Origin: Pseudonocardia hierapolitana | Lineage (GTDB): Bacteria > Actinomycetota > Actinomycetes > Mycobacteriales > Pseudonocardiaceae | Assembly (NCBI RefSeq): GCF_007994075.1 | Contig: NZ_VIWU01000001.1 | Location: 1,240,001 to 1,304,000, forward strand | Direction: 5' to 3' | DNA: 64,000 bases | Shown here: positions 35,698 through 44,623 of the stretch, in pieces | How positions within the stretch are numbered: the stretch's first letter is position 1 | Layout of the letters: every line of letters begins with the position of its first letter | Translations under genes and position numbers: made by a program | Notes under the pieces: model-generated | Databases searched by the model: none | Seen by the model: the letters and a program-made list of their open reading frames with translations, nothing else | What the model was told of the DNA's origin: nothing

Positions 35698-36552
35698 TCA
35701 GCGCGGCCCCGGCGCTCCCGCGGGGAACTCCTCGGTCCCGAGCACCCGCAGCAGCTCCAGCCGCTCACGGGTCTCGGCGTCCGCCGGGGTGAGCACCGCC
35801 AGCTGCTGGCGCTGGTCGGGGGTGACCAGGGTTTCGCAGTCCATGATCAGGCGGCCCACCCGCGGGTTCACGAAGGTCTTGCGGTCGGCGCGCCGGACCG
35901 CCACCTCGTGTTCGGCCCACAGCCGCCGGAAGTCGACGCTCGCCGCCTGCAGCCGGGCGACGAGCCCGGTGACGGTCGGGTCGCCCGCCCGGCGCCCTGC
36001 GGCCGCGCGGAGGTCGGCCACGAGCTGACGGGCGTTGTGCTCGTGCTCCTCGGGCGGGCGGACGGCGCGGGTGGCGGGGTCGGTGAACCAGCGGTACACG
36101 GCGTAGCGCCGGTCTCCGGAGAAGCCGGTGTGGTCGCCGCCGAGCAGGACGGCAGCCCGGTTCTGGGCGAGGACCTCCCCCAGGTCGGACATGACCACGG
36201 CCGGCGTGTCGCCGAGCAGGTCCAACATGCGCAGCAGGCCGGCGCGGGCGAGGCGGGCCACCCCGTCGGCGGGTGGGGGCCGGTGGCCGGCCAGGTGGAA
36301 GAGGTGGTCGCGCTCGTCGTCGGACAGGCGCAGGGCCCGGGCCAGCGCGCCGAGCAGCTGAGTCGAGGGCTGGCTGCTGCGGCCCTGCTCGAGGCGTACG
36401 ACGTAGTCGACCGACATGCCGGCGAGCATGGCCACCTCCTCCCGGCGCAGGCCGGCCGTGCGGCGGCGGGGGCCGTCGGCGATGCCGACCTCGGCCGGGC
36501 GGATCGCCTCGCGGCGGCGGCGCAGGAAGTCGGCGAGCTGGTCACGCTGCAC
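35698..36552 (-). CDS. XRE-family regulator with MmyB-like ligand-binding domain
   Basis: 284 aa. The HTH is LADFLRRRREAIRPAEVG ... RRTAGLRREEVAMLAGMSVDYVVRLEQGR, and the C-terminal MLTR_LBD region starts near MLDLLGDTPAVVMSDLGEVLAQN and runs to the end. These proteins repress a divergent oxidoreductase gene until a fatty or aromatic ligand binds. The GTG at 36552 gives the usual QRDQLADFLR start. The divergent aldo/keto reductase gene 101 bp away is the expected target. Confidence 0.91.
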   Translation of the reverse strand: MQRDQLADFLRRRREAIRPAEVGIADGPRRRTAGLRREEVAMLAGMSVDYVVRLEQGRSSQPSTQLLGALARALRLSDDERDHLFHLAGHRPPPADGVARLARAGLLRMLDLLGDTPAVVMSDLGEVLAQNRAAVLLGGDHTGFSGDRRYAVYRWFTDPATRAVRPPEEHEHNARQLVADLRAAAGRRAGDPTVTGLVARLQAASVDFRRLWAEHEVAVRRADRKTFVNPRVGRLIMDCETLVTPDQRQQLAVLTPADAETRERLELLRVLGTEEFPAGAPGPR

Positions 36553-36653
36553 GACCCCATGCTCCTCGCGGCCGCGGCGCCGATCCAGGGAGCGGCTCTC
36601 CCACGATCGACGCTCCGCTCCCGCGACGCGTCCCACCGACGCAGGGTGGGCAC

Positions 36654-37661
36654 ATGATGCAGACACGAACCCTGGGCCGCACGGGCCCGACCGTCTCCGC
36701 TCTCGGCCTCGGCGCCATGGGCATGTCGGGCGCGTACGGCGAGGCCGACCGCGACGAGAGCATCGCCACCGTGCACGCCGCGTTGGACGCAGGCGTCACG
36801 CTGATCGACACCGGCGATTTCTACGGCATGGGCCACAACGAGCTGCTGCTCGCCGAGGCGCTGCGCGGCCGGGATCGGGACGGCTACCAGCTGAGCGTCA
36901 AGTTCGGCCAGATGCGCGGGCCGGGTCCGGTGTTCGGCCCTCAGGACAACCGTCCCGAGGCGGTGAAGAACTTCCTGGCCTACTCGCTGACGCGGCTGGG
37001 CGTCGACCACATCGACGTCTACCGCCCGGCCCGGCTGGACCCGGCGGTGCCGGTCGAGGAGACGGTGGGCGCGATCAAGGAGATGATCGACGCCGGGTAC
37101 GTGCGCCACGTCGGCCTCTCGGAGGTCGACGCCGCGACGATCCGCCGGGCGCACGCCGTGCACCCGATCGCCGACCTGCAGATCGAGTACTCGCTCCTGT
37201 CCCGCGCGGTGGAGGCCGAGGTCCTGCCCACGCTGCGGGAGCTCGGCATCGGACTGACCGCGTACGGCGTCCTCGGCCGCGGTCTCCTCTCCGGGCGCTG
37301 GAAGGCAGGCCAGACCGCAGGCCCCGGCGACTTCCGCGCCTTCAGCCCGCGGTTCGCGAGCGGGAACGTGGAGCACAACCTCGCGCTGGTCGAAGCGTTG
37401 CGCCGGATCGCAGAGGCGAAGGGATGCACGGTCGCCCAGCTGGCCATCGCCTGGGTGGCCGCACAGGGCGCCGACGCGGGTGACATCGTGCCGCTGGTCG
37501 GCGCCCGCACCCGCGCGCGGCTGGCCGAGGCGCTGCCCGCGGCGCAGCTGGACCTCACCGCGGACGACCTCGCCGAGATCGAGGAGGCGGTGCCGGCCGG
37601 CGCCGCGCGCGGCGACCGCTACCCGTCCGCGCTCATGTCCGCGCTCGGCGTGGGGAACTGA
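36654..37661 (+). CDS. Aldo/keto reductase with altered catalytic histidine position
   Basis: 335-aa TIM-barrel NADPH-dependent reductase of the AKR13-like group: LGLGAMGMSGAYG, LIDTGDFYGMGHNE (catalytic Asp and Tyr), LSVKFGQMRGP (Lys), and the cofactor loop VGARTRARLAEAL. The fourth tetrad residue, His, would fall in IDVYRPARLDP where the family commonly has YxxHRVD; here it is Ala. ATG codons at 36654 and 36657 are both possible. Its 3' end overlaps the convergent BCCT gene by 43 bp. Confidence 0.9.
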   Translation: MMQTRTLGRTGPTVSALGLGAMGMSGAYGEADRDESIATVHAALDAGVTLIDTGDFYGMGHNELLLAEALRGRDRDGYQLSVKFGQMRGPGPVFGPQDNRPEAVKNFLAYSLTRLGVDHIDVYRPARLDPAVPVEETVGAIKEMIDAGYVRHVGLSEVDAATIRRAHAVHPIADLQIEYSLLSRAVEAEVLPTLRELGIGLTAYGVLGRGLLSGRWKAGQTAGPGDFRAFSPRFASGNVEHNLALVEALRRIAEAKGCTVAQLAIAWVAAQGADAGDIVPLVGARTRARLAEALPAAQLDLTADDLAEIEEAVPAGAARGDRYPSALMSALGVGN

Positions 37662-39358
37662 ACCCTGGGTGAGGCAGCGCCGTCCACCCCCGTCCGCCCC
37701 GGGGCGGGCTTGACGTTGATGAAGAACCGGTCGCCGTACGTCTCGACGCCGTAGCTGACGGCCTGCTCCACGGCCTGCTGCGACCGGTCGTCCCGGCGGA
37801 TCAGCGGGTCGTGCCGCAGGTCCTTCGTGAGCGCCACGCACAGCAGGACCATGACCAGCCCGAACGGCACGGCCATGATGATGGTGAGGTTCTGGATGCC
37901 GGTGAGCGCGTCGTCCCCGCCGACCAGCAGCATGATGGCGGCGATCGCGCCCATCACCACGCCCCAGAACACGACGACACCCCGTGAGGGGTGGATCGAG
38001 CCCCGCTCGGAGAGCGTGCCCATCACCAGCGCGGCCGCGTCGGCGCCCGAGACGAAGAAGATCGCGATCAGGACCATCGCGACGACGCCGAGCGCGGCAC
38101 CGAGCGGGTATGCCTCGAGCACCCCGAACAGCTGCCCCTCCGGCGACTGCGACGCCAGGTCCGCGCCGCCGCGCTGGAGGGTCACGGCCGCCCCGCCGAA
38201 GATCGCGAACCAGACCAGGCTGACGAGGCTCGGCACGAGGATGACGCCCGCGACGAACCCCTTGATCGTGCGGCCGCGGCTGATCCGGGCGATGAACATC
38301 CCGACGAACGGGGTCCAGGAGATCCACCACGCCCAGTAGAAGACCGTCCACCCCGACAACCAGGTCTCGGTCGCGTCGCCGCCGGTGGCACCGGTGCGGG
38401 CGGCCATCTGCGCGAGGTTGCCGAAGTAGTCGCCGATCGCGGTGGGCAGCAGGTTGAGGATGAGGATCGTCGGCCCGGCGACGAACACGAACACCGCGAG
38501 CACCGCCGCGAGCACCATGTTGATGTTCGACAGCCACTGGATGCCCTTGGCGACCCCGCTCACGGCCGACGCGACGAACGCGATCGTGAGCACGACGATG
38601 ACGGTCACGAGCAACGCGGTGGGTGCTTCGGTGAGGAAGCCGCCCGCCTGGAGCCCGCCACCGATCTGCAGCGCGCCGAGGCCGAGCGACGCCGCGGAAC
38701 CGAAGAGCGTCGCGAAGATCGCCATCACGTCGATGGCCCGGCCGAACGGGCCCCCGCAGCGCCGGGCGCCGAGCAGCGGCTCGAAGGCCGAGCTGATCAG
38801 CGAACGGCGGCGCCTGCGGAACGTGCTGTAGGCGATGGCGAGCCCGACGACGGCGTAGATCGCCCACGGGTGCAGGGTCCAGTGGAACAGCGTGGTGGCC
38901 ATCGCCACCTCGAACGCCTCGTCGGTGCCGGCCGCCACGGTGCCCGGCGGCGGCTCCGAGAAGTGCGCGAGCGGCTCGGCCACGCCGTAGAACATCAGCC
39001 CGATGCCCATCCCGGCGCTGAACATCATCGCGATCCAGGAGATCGTGCGGAACTCCGGTGCCTCGTCGTCGCGCCCCAGCGGGATCCGGCCGTAGCGGCT
39101 CATGGCCAGCCACAGTGCGAACACGACGAACCCGCTCGCGCCGAGCACGAACGCCCATCCCCCACCCCGGATCACCCCGCTGAGCACGGCGGACGTCACC
39201 GCGTCGAGCGACTCGGTGCTCAGGAGACCCCACGCGATGAACGCCACGACCAGAAGTGCCGAGGACCCGAACACCCATCGATCCACATCGGACCGCCCGC
39301 CCGCGGTCGGGATGTCGTCCGGGATCTCGTCGGATTCGGGGGAAACCTGTAGGACCAT
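37619..39358 (-). CDS. BCCT-family betaine/choline transporter
   Basis: 579-aa Na+- or H+-coupled transporter with 12 membrane helices. The BCCT marks are clear: SAGMGIGLMFYGVAEPLAHF (Gly-rich helix 3, Na+-type as in BetP), HWTLHPWAIYAVVGLAIAY, the tryptophan box FYWAWWISWTPFVGMFIARI with SRGRTIK, and FFVSGADAAALVMG. It is followed on the same strand by nothing else, and preceded by the Rieske oxygenase operon, so it most likely supplies glycine betaine to that pathway. The 3' end overlaps the aldo/keto reductase gene. Confidence 0.94.
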   Translation of the reverse strand: MVLQVSPESDEIPDDIPTAGGRSDVDRWVFGSSALLVVAFIAWGLLSTESLDAVTSAVLSGVIRGGGWAFVLGASGFVVFALWLAMSRYGRIPLGRDDEAPEFRTISWIAMMFSAGMGIGLMFYGVAEPLAHFSEPPPGTVAAGTDEAFEVAMATTLFHWTLHPWAIYAVVGLAIAYSTFRRRRRSLISSAFEPLLGARRCGGPFGRAIDVMAIFATLFGSAASLGLGALQIGGGLQAGGFLTEAPTALLVTVIVVLTIAFVASAVSGVAKGIQWLSNINMVLAAVLAVFVFVAGPTILILNLLPTAIGDYFGNLAQMAARTGATGGDATETWLSGWTVFYWAWWISWTPFVGMFIARISRGRTIKGFVAGVILVPSLVSLVWFAIFGGAAVTLQRGGADLASQSPEGQLFGVLEAYPLGAALGVVAMVLIAIFFVSGADAAALVMGTLSERGSIHPSRGVVVFWGVVMGAIAAIMLLVGGDDALTGIQNLTIIMAVPFGLVMVLLCVALTKDLRHDPLIRRDDRSQQAVEQAVSYGVETYGDRFFINVKPAPGRTGVDGAASPRVQFPTPSADMSADG

Positions 39359-39455
39359 GTCGCGTCGACCCTTCCTGTTCGGTGGGTGCCGTCCTCCTCG
39401 CTGAGGACGGGCCGTGGTGGGTGGCGAGCTCAGTCGGTGGGCAGGTCGGGGCGGC

Positions 39456-40580
39456 TCAGGTGGCGAGCTGCTCGGTGACCCAGCTGTGGAAGGCGCCGAT
39501 GTGGTGCTCGCTGGGCACCAGCACGCCTCCCTGGGCGTACGCCTTCGACGAGGCGGCGAGCTGGCAGCGCTCGCAGGCGTCGAAGTCCTGCTGGTTGACG
39601 CGGTGGAACAGCTCCACCGAACTGTCCAGGTCCCGGCCGCTGCGCACGACCTCGGGCAGGTACAGCCAGTCGCACTCGACGACCGTGCGGTCCGGGCCCG
39701 CGGGGTACATGCGGTGGAAGATGACGTGGTCCGGGACGAGGTTGATGAACACCTGCGGGTTCACCGTGATCGCGTAGTACTTGCGGTCGTGGCCGTCCAC
39801 GACCCCGGGGATCACCGACACGCCCGCGCTCCCGTCGACGGTGAAGCCCTCCGCCTCATCGGCGAACGCCGCGCCGTGCCCGACGAAGTACTGGGCGGCG
39901 AACCCGTCGGCGAACTCGGGCAGCACCTCGGTGAGCTCGGGGTGGATGGTCGCGCAGTGGTAGCACTCCATGAAGTTCTCGACGATGAGCTTCCAGTTCG
40001 CGCGCACGTCGTAGCTGATCCGGCGCCCGACCTCGAGGTTCTCGATGTCCCATCGCTCGATGACGCCTGCACCCCCGAGCCGTTCGGTGACGGCGCCGAT
40101 CACGGTGGCGTCGAACGAGGGCGGCTCGTCGGCGACGCAGACCCAGGCGTAGCCGAGCCACTCACGCAGCGGCACCGGGACGAGCCCGTACTCGGTGCGG
40201 TCGACGTCGGGCATCTTGGTCAGGTTCGGGGCCGCGACGAGCTTGCCGTCCAGGCCATAGGTCCAGGCGTGGTAGCCGCACTGGAGGTTCCGCCTGGCCA
40301 CGCCGGAGGGCTCCATGCAGACCCGCGCGCCCCGGTGCCGGCAGACGTTGAGGAACGCCCGCAGCTGCCCGTCCCTGCCCCGGACCAGGATCACGTTCTC
40401 CCGGCCGACGTCGAGGGTGCGGAATGCGCCGGGGCCGTCGAGGTCCGCGCTCCGCGCGGCCGCGATCCAGCGGGCCTCGAAGATCTTCTCCTGTTCCCGC
40501 CCGAAGAGCGCGGGATCGGTGTAGGAGAGGCCGGGAAGGGTGGAGATCAGGCTCGGGGACACGTCGGTCGGAGCAGACAC
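39456..40580 (-). CDS. Rieske ring-hydroxylase-type oxygenase, probable glycine betaine demethylase
   Basis: 374 aa. The Rieske centre is C80-x-H82 and C101-x2-H104 (NVCRHRG, CGYHAW). The mononuclear iron site shows H208 and H213 with the bridging acidic residue in ENFMECYHC. It is homologous to GbcA, stachydrine and carnitine oxygenases, which remove a methyl or side chain from quaternary amines. The dimethylglycine and sarcosine genes downstream in the window make glycine betaine the best substrate call. The GTG at 40580 is the start. It would draw electrons from the ferredoxin and flavin reductase encoded just upstream. Confidence 0.9.
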   Translation of the reverse strand: MSAPTDVSPSLISTLPGLSYTDPALFGREQEKIFEARWIAAARSADLDGPGAFRTLDVGRENVILVRGRDGQLRAFLNVCRHRGARVCMEPSGVARRNLQCGYHAWTYGLDGKLVAAPNLTKMPDVDRTEYGLVPVPLREWLGYAWVCVADEPPSFDATVIGAVTERLGGAGVIERWDIENLEVGRRISYDVRANWKLIVENFMECYHCATIHPELTEVLPEFADGFAAQYFVGHGAAFADEAEGFTVDGSAGVSVIPGVVDGHDRKYYAITVNPQVFINLVPDHVIFHRMYPAGPDRTVVECDWLYLPEVVRSGRDLDSSVELFHRVNQQDFDACERCQLAASSKAYAQGGVLVPSEHHIGAFHSWVTEQLAT

Positions 40581-40607
40581 GCGACACCTCTCGTGCGGAC
40601 GCGGGTT

Positions 40608-41789
40608 TCAGGAGAGCCGGGCGGCGGCGGGGGCGGGGGCGACCAGCTGCCGGCGCCACTTTCCGAAGAGCTTGGGTTGGTTCATCGCGAACACCGCGAC
40701 GAGCTCGCCGCCGCGGCGGTAGCCGGCCACGAAGCGGCGTGAGTCGAGGCCGCCCTCGACGATCTCGACGTCGTCGTCGGGCCGCCGGTGGCCTGCGAAC
40801 TGCAGCCGCGCCCCGTACTGGTCCGACCAGAAGTAGGGCGCCGTCGGTCGAGCCGGGATCGCGCTCTTCCCGAGCAGCGTCGCCGCCGCGGCGGCGGGCT
40901 GCTGCAGCGCGTTGGTCCAGTGCTCCTGGCGCAGCTCGATCCCCGAGTAGGGGCAGTAGGAGAACGTGCAGTCGCCCGCGGCGACGACCTGCGGGATGTT
41001 CGTGGCTCCCCCGGCGTCGGTCCACACCCCGCGGTGGTCGTGGTCGACGCCCGACCCGGCGAGCCACTCGATGTTCGGAATCGCGCCGATCCCGGCCACG
41101 ACCGCGTCGGCCGCCACCGTGCGGCCTCCGGCCAGCCGGACCTCGCGCACCCGGCCGGCGCCGGCGAGCCCGGTCACGGCGGTGCCGGTGATCAGGCGGA
41201 CCCCGTTGTCCTCGTGCAGCGCCGTGCACACCGCGGCGAGCTCGGGACCGAGGACGCCGCCGAGCGGGAGCGGGTCCGACTCGATCACGGTGACCTCGAC
41301 GCCGAGGTCGCGGGCCGTGGACGCCACCTCGGCCCCGATGAAGCCGGCACCGATCACCACGAGCCTCCCGCCGGCCAGCAGGTCCTCCCGCAGCGCGACC
41401 GCGTCGTCCAGGGAGCGCAGGGTGTGCACGCCGGAGATCCGGTCTCCGGGGAACGGCCGGGCCCGGGCGCCCGTGGCCAGCACGACGCCGTCGGCCACGA
41501 TCTCCCGCCCCGACGCCAGCACGACCGAGCGGCCGCGCGGGGCCAGGCCGGCCGCCGCCTCGCCGAGAACCCAGTCCAGATCGAGGCCGGCGTCGGCGTC
41601 CGTCGTCAGCGCGAGGTCGTCGACTCCGGCCTTGCCGGCCAGGAACTCCTTCGACAGGGGCGGGCGGTCGTACGGGAGCCGGTCCTCGGCGCCCACGACG
41701 ACGACGCGGCCGTCGAACCCGTGCTCGCGCAGGGCACGCGCGGCGCTGATGCCGGCGAGCGAGCCTCCGATGACCGCGATCGTGCGCAT
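40608..41789 (-). CDS. FAD-dependent ferredoxin reductase (BphA4-like)
   Basis: 393 aa with two dinucleotide sites, FAD-binding VIGGSLAGISAARALREHG at the N-terminus and NAD(P)-binding VVIGAGFIGAEVASTARDLG mid-protein, plus the reductase C-domain. The segment YDRPPLSKEFLAG is typical of oxygenase ferredoxin reductases. The ATG at 41789 shares one base with the ferredoxin stop (TGATG). It transfers electrons from NAD(P)H to the Rieske ferredoxin for the oxygenase, giving a three-component system rather than the two-component GbcAB of Pseudomonas. Confidence 0.93.
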   Translation of the reverse strand: MRTIAVIGGSLAGISAARALREHGFDGRVVVVGAEDRLPYDRPPLSKEFLAGKAGVDDLALTTDADAGLDLDWVLGEAAAGLAPRGRSVVLASGREIVADGVVLATGARARPFPGDRISGVHTLRSLDDAVALREDLLAGGRLVVIGAGFIGAEVASTARDLGVEVTVIESDPLPLGGVLGPELAAVCTALHEDNGVRLITGTAVTGLAGAGRVREVRLAGGRTVAADAVVAGIGAIPNIEWLAGSGVDHDHRGVWTDAGGATNIPQVVAAGDCTFSYCPYSGIELRQEHWTNALQQPAAAAATLLGKSAIPARPTAPYFWSDQYGARLQFAGHRRPDDDVEIVEGGLDSRRFVAGYRRGGELVAVFAMNQPKLFGKWRRQLVAPAPAAARLS

Positions 41790-42136
41790 CAGGCCGCCGT
41801 CTCCACCGACGCCGCCTCCACCGACTCGGTGACCCGGACGTAGACGAGCCCGTCGGCGACCACCACCTCGTGGGTGCGCACGGGGGTCCTGGCAGGCGGG
41901 CCCGACGGCATCCCGGTGCGCAGGTCGAAGCAGGACGCGTGCAGGGGGCATTCGACGCTGCAGCCCTCGAGCCAGCCGTCCGCCAGCGAGGCGTCCTGGT
42001 GGGTGCACGTGTCGTCGATGGCGTAGAGCTCACCGTCCACGTTGAACACCGCGATCGGCACCTTGGACCCGAAACCGGCCTCGACCCGCACGGCCTCGCC
42101 GAGCGGAATGTCCTCCGGTCGACCGACGAGGATCAT
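41789..42136 (-). CDS. Rieske-type [2Fe-2S] ferredoxin
   Basis: 115-aa small electron carrier. Cluster ligands are CTHQD (C-x-H) and CPLHASCFD (C-x2-H). The start at 42136 follows GGAGGTGTC. It is the first gene of the leftward operon ferredoxin - reductase - oxygenase, and its promoter region is shared with the divergent IclR regulator. Confidence 0.94.
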   Translation of the reverse strand: MILVGRPEDIPLGEAVRVEAGFGSKVPIAVFNVDGELYAIDDTCTHQDASLADGWLEGCSVECPLHASCFDLRTGMPSGPPARTPVRTHEVVVADGLVYVRVTESVEAASVETAA

Positions 42137-42168
42137 GACACCTCCGTTACAGATTTGTTTCAGATGCC

Positions 42169-42194
42169 GCAACAGCTCGCGCTATCAGCAACAG
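42169..42194. promoter_or_regulatory. Direct repeat GCAACAG, putative IclR site
   Basis: GCAACAG at 42169-42175 and again at 42188-42194 (19-bp period) within an AT-richer divergent promoter region between the ferredoxin operon and the IclR gene. Confidence 0.4.
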
Positions 42195-42274
42195 AATGAT
42201 GAGGGTGCGGTCCGCGGGCCGTCAAGCCTCAGGAACTGCTCGCAGCGGTGAGCGGCCGTACAGTTCTGGGCGTG

Positions 42275-43081
42275 ATGACCGATTCAGCTCGACACGGCAG
42301 GGAGGCCGCCCCGTCCCAGGTCCAGTCCGTGGACCGAGCCATCGCGATCCTGTACCTGCTGGCCGAGCGGGGACGCGACGGCGCAGGGGTGACCGAGGTG
42401 GCCGCTGAACTCGGCGTGCACAAGTCGACCGCGTTCCGGCTCATCGAGGCGCTCGAGAACGGCGACCTCGTGGAGCAGCTGGAGGAACGCGGCAAGTACC
42501 ACCTGGGCCGCGGCATCGTCCGGCTGGCCGGTGCGACGACCGCCCAGCTCGAGCTGACCACCGAGAGCCGCCCGGTCTGCCGGCGGCTCGCCGCCGAGCT
42601 GGGCGAGACGGTCAACCTCGCCATCTCCGACACGGGCGAGGTCACCAACATCCTCCAGGAGTACGGCAGCTCGGCGATCAGCGGTCGCAACTGGACCGGT
42701 CAGCGCACACCGCTGCACGCGACCGCCAGCGGCAAGGTCCTGCTGGCGTGGGCCGACGACGACACCGTGAAGCAGGCCCTCGCCGGCGACCTTGTCGCGT
42801 ACACCCCGCACACCATCACCGACGTCCCCGCGCTCGAGGCGGAGCTGAAGAAGGTCCGCGGCCAGGGCTGGGCGTCGACGGCCGAGGAGCTCGAGCTCGG
42901 CCTGAACGCGCTCGCCGCGCCCGTCCGGAACGCCGCGGGCGAGGTGGTCGCCGCCGTCGGCGCCTCCGGCCCGTCGTACCGGTTCACGGTCGAGTCGTTC
43001 CCCGAGGTCGCCACCCACCTGCTGGAGGGTGGTCGGGAGATCAGCGGCCGCCTCGGCTACTTCAGCCCCGCGCGCCGGTAG
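42275..43081 (+). CDS. IclR-family transcriptional regulator
   Basis: 268 aa. The winged HTH is SVDRAIAILYLLAERGRDGAGVTEVAAELGVHKSTAFRLI and the C-terminal IclR effector domain includes ISGRNWTGQRTPLHATASGKVLLA. The ATG at 42275 is used; a GTG at 42248 would add nine residues. It is divergent from the betaine-demethylase operon, which it probably controls. In actinobacteria IclR proteins often regulate one-carbon and methylamine-type catabolism. Confidence 0.91.
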   Translation: MTDSARHGREAAPSQVQSVDRAIAILYLLAERGRDGAGVTEVAAELGVHKSTAFRLIEALENGDLVEQLEERGKYHLGRGIVRLAGATTAQLELTTESRPVCRRLAAELGETVNLAISDTGEVTNILQEYGSSAISGRNWTGQRTPLHATASGKVLLAWADDDTVKQALAGDLVAYTPHTITDVPALEAELKKVRGQGWASTAEELELGLNALAAPVRNAAGEVVAAVGASGPSYRFTVESFPEVATHLLEGGREISGRLGYFSPARR

Positions 43082-43160
43082 GCCCGGGACCCTCGGCACG
43101 CGTACCCGGCCTCGGACCTCGGGCCTCGGGCCTCGGGGGCAGCAGGTCTCCGGGTAGCAG

Positions 43161-43243
43161 GGCCTGCTGGCGGCGCCGCGCATCGTGCGGGGCGGGCAGG
43201 CCGGGGGGCTGCCCGATGGGGCGCGCGGCGCCGCCAGCAGGCC
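43161..43243. repeat. 83-bp stem-loop with 21-bp perfect arms
   Basis: Arms 43161-43181 and 43223-43243 are perfectly complementary over 21 bp. Inside, CGGGCAG (43193-43199) pairs with CTGCCCG (43209-43215). It begins 80 bp after the IclR stop and could terminate transcription from either side. Partial copies recur later in the same gap. Confidence 0.75.
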
Positions 43244-43451
43244 GCTCTCACGGACACGCGATGGTGGATCTCCCCGCCCGTCGCGCACCTGGTGTGCTCG
43301 CGCGCCCCGTGTCGGGCCACACACCCGGTCGACGGGGCGCGTGGGCGGAGAACGGGTGCGCCGGTTGCGGAGATCGCTCCGATCAGCACATCGCGGGCTC
43401 GGCGGAGACGCTGATGTACACCTCGGGCCGATCACGGGCCCTCTCCCAACC

Positions 43452-43521
43452 ACTTCACACACCCAGTGGCCACTTCACACAAGGCCGGCCTTGTGTGAAG
43501 TCCGTACTGGGTGTGTGAAGT
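43452..43521. repeat. Nested double palindrome, 70 bp
   Basis: A 30-bp perfect palindrome with no loop (43472-43486 and 43487-43501) sits inside a second perfect inverted repeat with 16-bp arms (43452-43467 and 43506-43521). The gaps on the two sides are 4 bp each. ACTTCACAC therefore occurs twice in direct orientation on the left and its complement twice on the right. Nothing similar was found elsewhere in the window. Confidence 0.85.
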
Positions 43522-43852
43522 CGACTGTGGCGGCGCCACGGGCGGCGTCATCGGCAGTTCGGCGCGTTCCCGTGTCGCTTTCGCCCGTTTCCGCGCCGAA
43601 GCCTCGATCATCGCCGTGGGACCGCCTTCGGTGTCGCCGCGCGCCCGAAGGGCAGGCCCCTGGCCTGCCCGCATGCTTGCCCTCAGGGGTCGCAGAGGCT
43701 CAGAGGTCAAGGGTCGCGTAGCGATCGCGGAGGACGCCGTAGGCGCCCTTGAGCTCTGAGGGGCGGCCCCGCACAATGCGCGGCGCCACCGAAGGCCCTG
43801 CCCGCAGGCCCTGTGAAAGGCCCTGCGTGAAGGCCTGCCAAAGGCCCGACCG

Positions 43853-44524
43853 CTAGAGCACCGCGCGGACGGCCCGCTCGAAGCCGACGACGTGCTCCAG
43901 CGCCAGCCGCCCCGCCTTGTCGGCGTCGCCGTCGACGATGGCCTCGAGGAGAGCGACGTGCTCCCCCACGTGCCCGGCGATCGCCGGCAGCCGGTCCAGG
44001 AACAGGCACCAGATCCGGGTGGCGAGGTTGTCCTGCCGGACGAGGATGTCCTCCAGGTACGGGTTGCCCGCGGCGCGGTAGATCTCGCGGTGGACCTGGA
44101 CGTCGCGCCGGAGCAGCTCGCGCCGGTCGCTGATGCGGGCCTCCAGCCCCGCCACCTCCTCGGCGAGCCCGGAGAGGTGGGCACGCGCGGCAGCGGACGC
44201 GGCCTGCGCCGCCCGGGACGCCGCGAGCGGCTCCAGCTGTATGCGGATCTCGGAGATGTGGGCCAGGTCGGTGATGTCGACGGCGGTGGCGAACGTGCCG
44301 CGCCGGGGATAGGCGACCACGAGACGGTCGCCCTCCAGCCGCTTCAGCGCCTCGCGCACCGGGGTGCGCCCGGTGCCGAGCTCCTGGGCGAGGGCGTCGT
44401 CGTTCAGCGGGTCACCTGGGCGGATGTCCAGCATGACCAGGCGATCCCGGATGCCCTCGTACGCCCGGTCCGCGAGCGACGCCGGTTCCCCCGAGGACGC
44501 GGACAGCTGTGCGGCGACACCCAT
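43853..44524 (-). CDS. GntR-family regulator (FCD domain)
   Basis: 223 aa. The GntR wing-helix (LADRAYEGIRDRLVMLDIRPGDPLNDDALAQELGTGRTPVREALKRLEGDRLV) is followed by the FCD helical sensor (EIRIQLEPLAASRAAQAA ... VHREIYRAAGNPYLEDIL). Its start at 44524 follows AAGGGGTGG. It is divergent from glyA and the sarcosine/dimethylglycine operon, with a palindrome in the 99-bp gap, and is most likely the operon's repressor. Confidence 0.92.
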   Translation of the reverse strand: MGVAAQLSASSGEPASLADRAYEGIRDRLVMLDIRPGDPLNDDALAQELGTGRTPVREALKRLEGDRLVVAYPRRGTFATAVDITDLAHISEIRIQLEPLAASRAAQAASAAARAHLSGLAEEVAGLEARISDRRELLRRDVQVHREIYRAAGNPYLEDILVRQDNLATRIWCLFLDRLPAIAGHVGEHVALLEAIVDGDADKAGRLALEHVVGFERAVRAVL

Positions 44525-44570
44525 GACCACCCCTTGACGACGTCCGACGGCCGACCTACCGTACACCGCC

Positions 44571-44586
44571 GACTGATATACCAGTC
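44571..44586. promoter_or_regulatory. GntR/FCD-type operator GACTG-ATATAC-CAGTC
   Basis: Perfect 5-bp arms around a 6-bp AT-rich spacer, read TGGTATATCAG on the other strand, close to the TGGTnTACCA form of FadR/FCD sites. It lies 37 bp before the glyA start. Confidence 0.6.
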
Positions 44587-44623
44587 TTGAGAGCTTGGTA
44601 CGACAGATCAGATCGGATGCCAG

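Larger units (their letters stand above)
43082..43852. other. Gene-free, palindrome-rich convergent intergenic region
   Basis: No supported gene on either strand in 771 bp between the convergent IclR and GntR genes. It holds at least four related GC-rich units: 43161-43193; 43223-43243, inverted; 43625-43642; and 43766-43797, inverted. The first and last share 21 of 22 bases as an inverted pair (43172-43193 and 43766-43787). There is also a 9-bp hairpin with 3-nt loop (43650-43670) and repeated GGCCCTG near 43793-43830. The strongest elements are listed separately. No transposase is present. Confidence 0.75.

Noticed and set aside
35868..39278. 1136-codon open frame on the minus strand across several genes
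   Set aside because: It reads the BCCT and XRE genes in the wrong frame and contains no domain.
43452..43521. CRISPR-like array
   Set aside because: The repeats are inverted pairs, with no regular spacers and no cas genes.
43082..43852. Insertion sequence in the IclR-GntR gap
   Set aside because: No transposase frame or flanking target duplication; only palindromic units are present.
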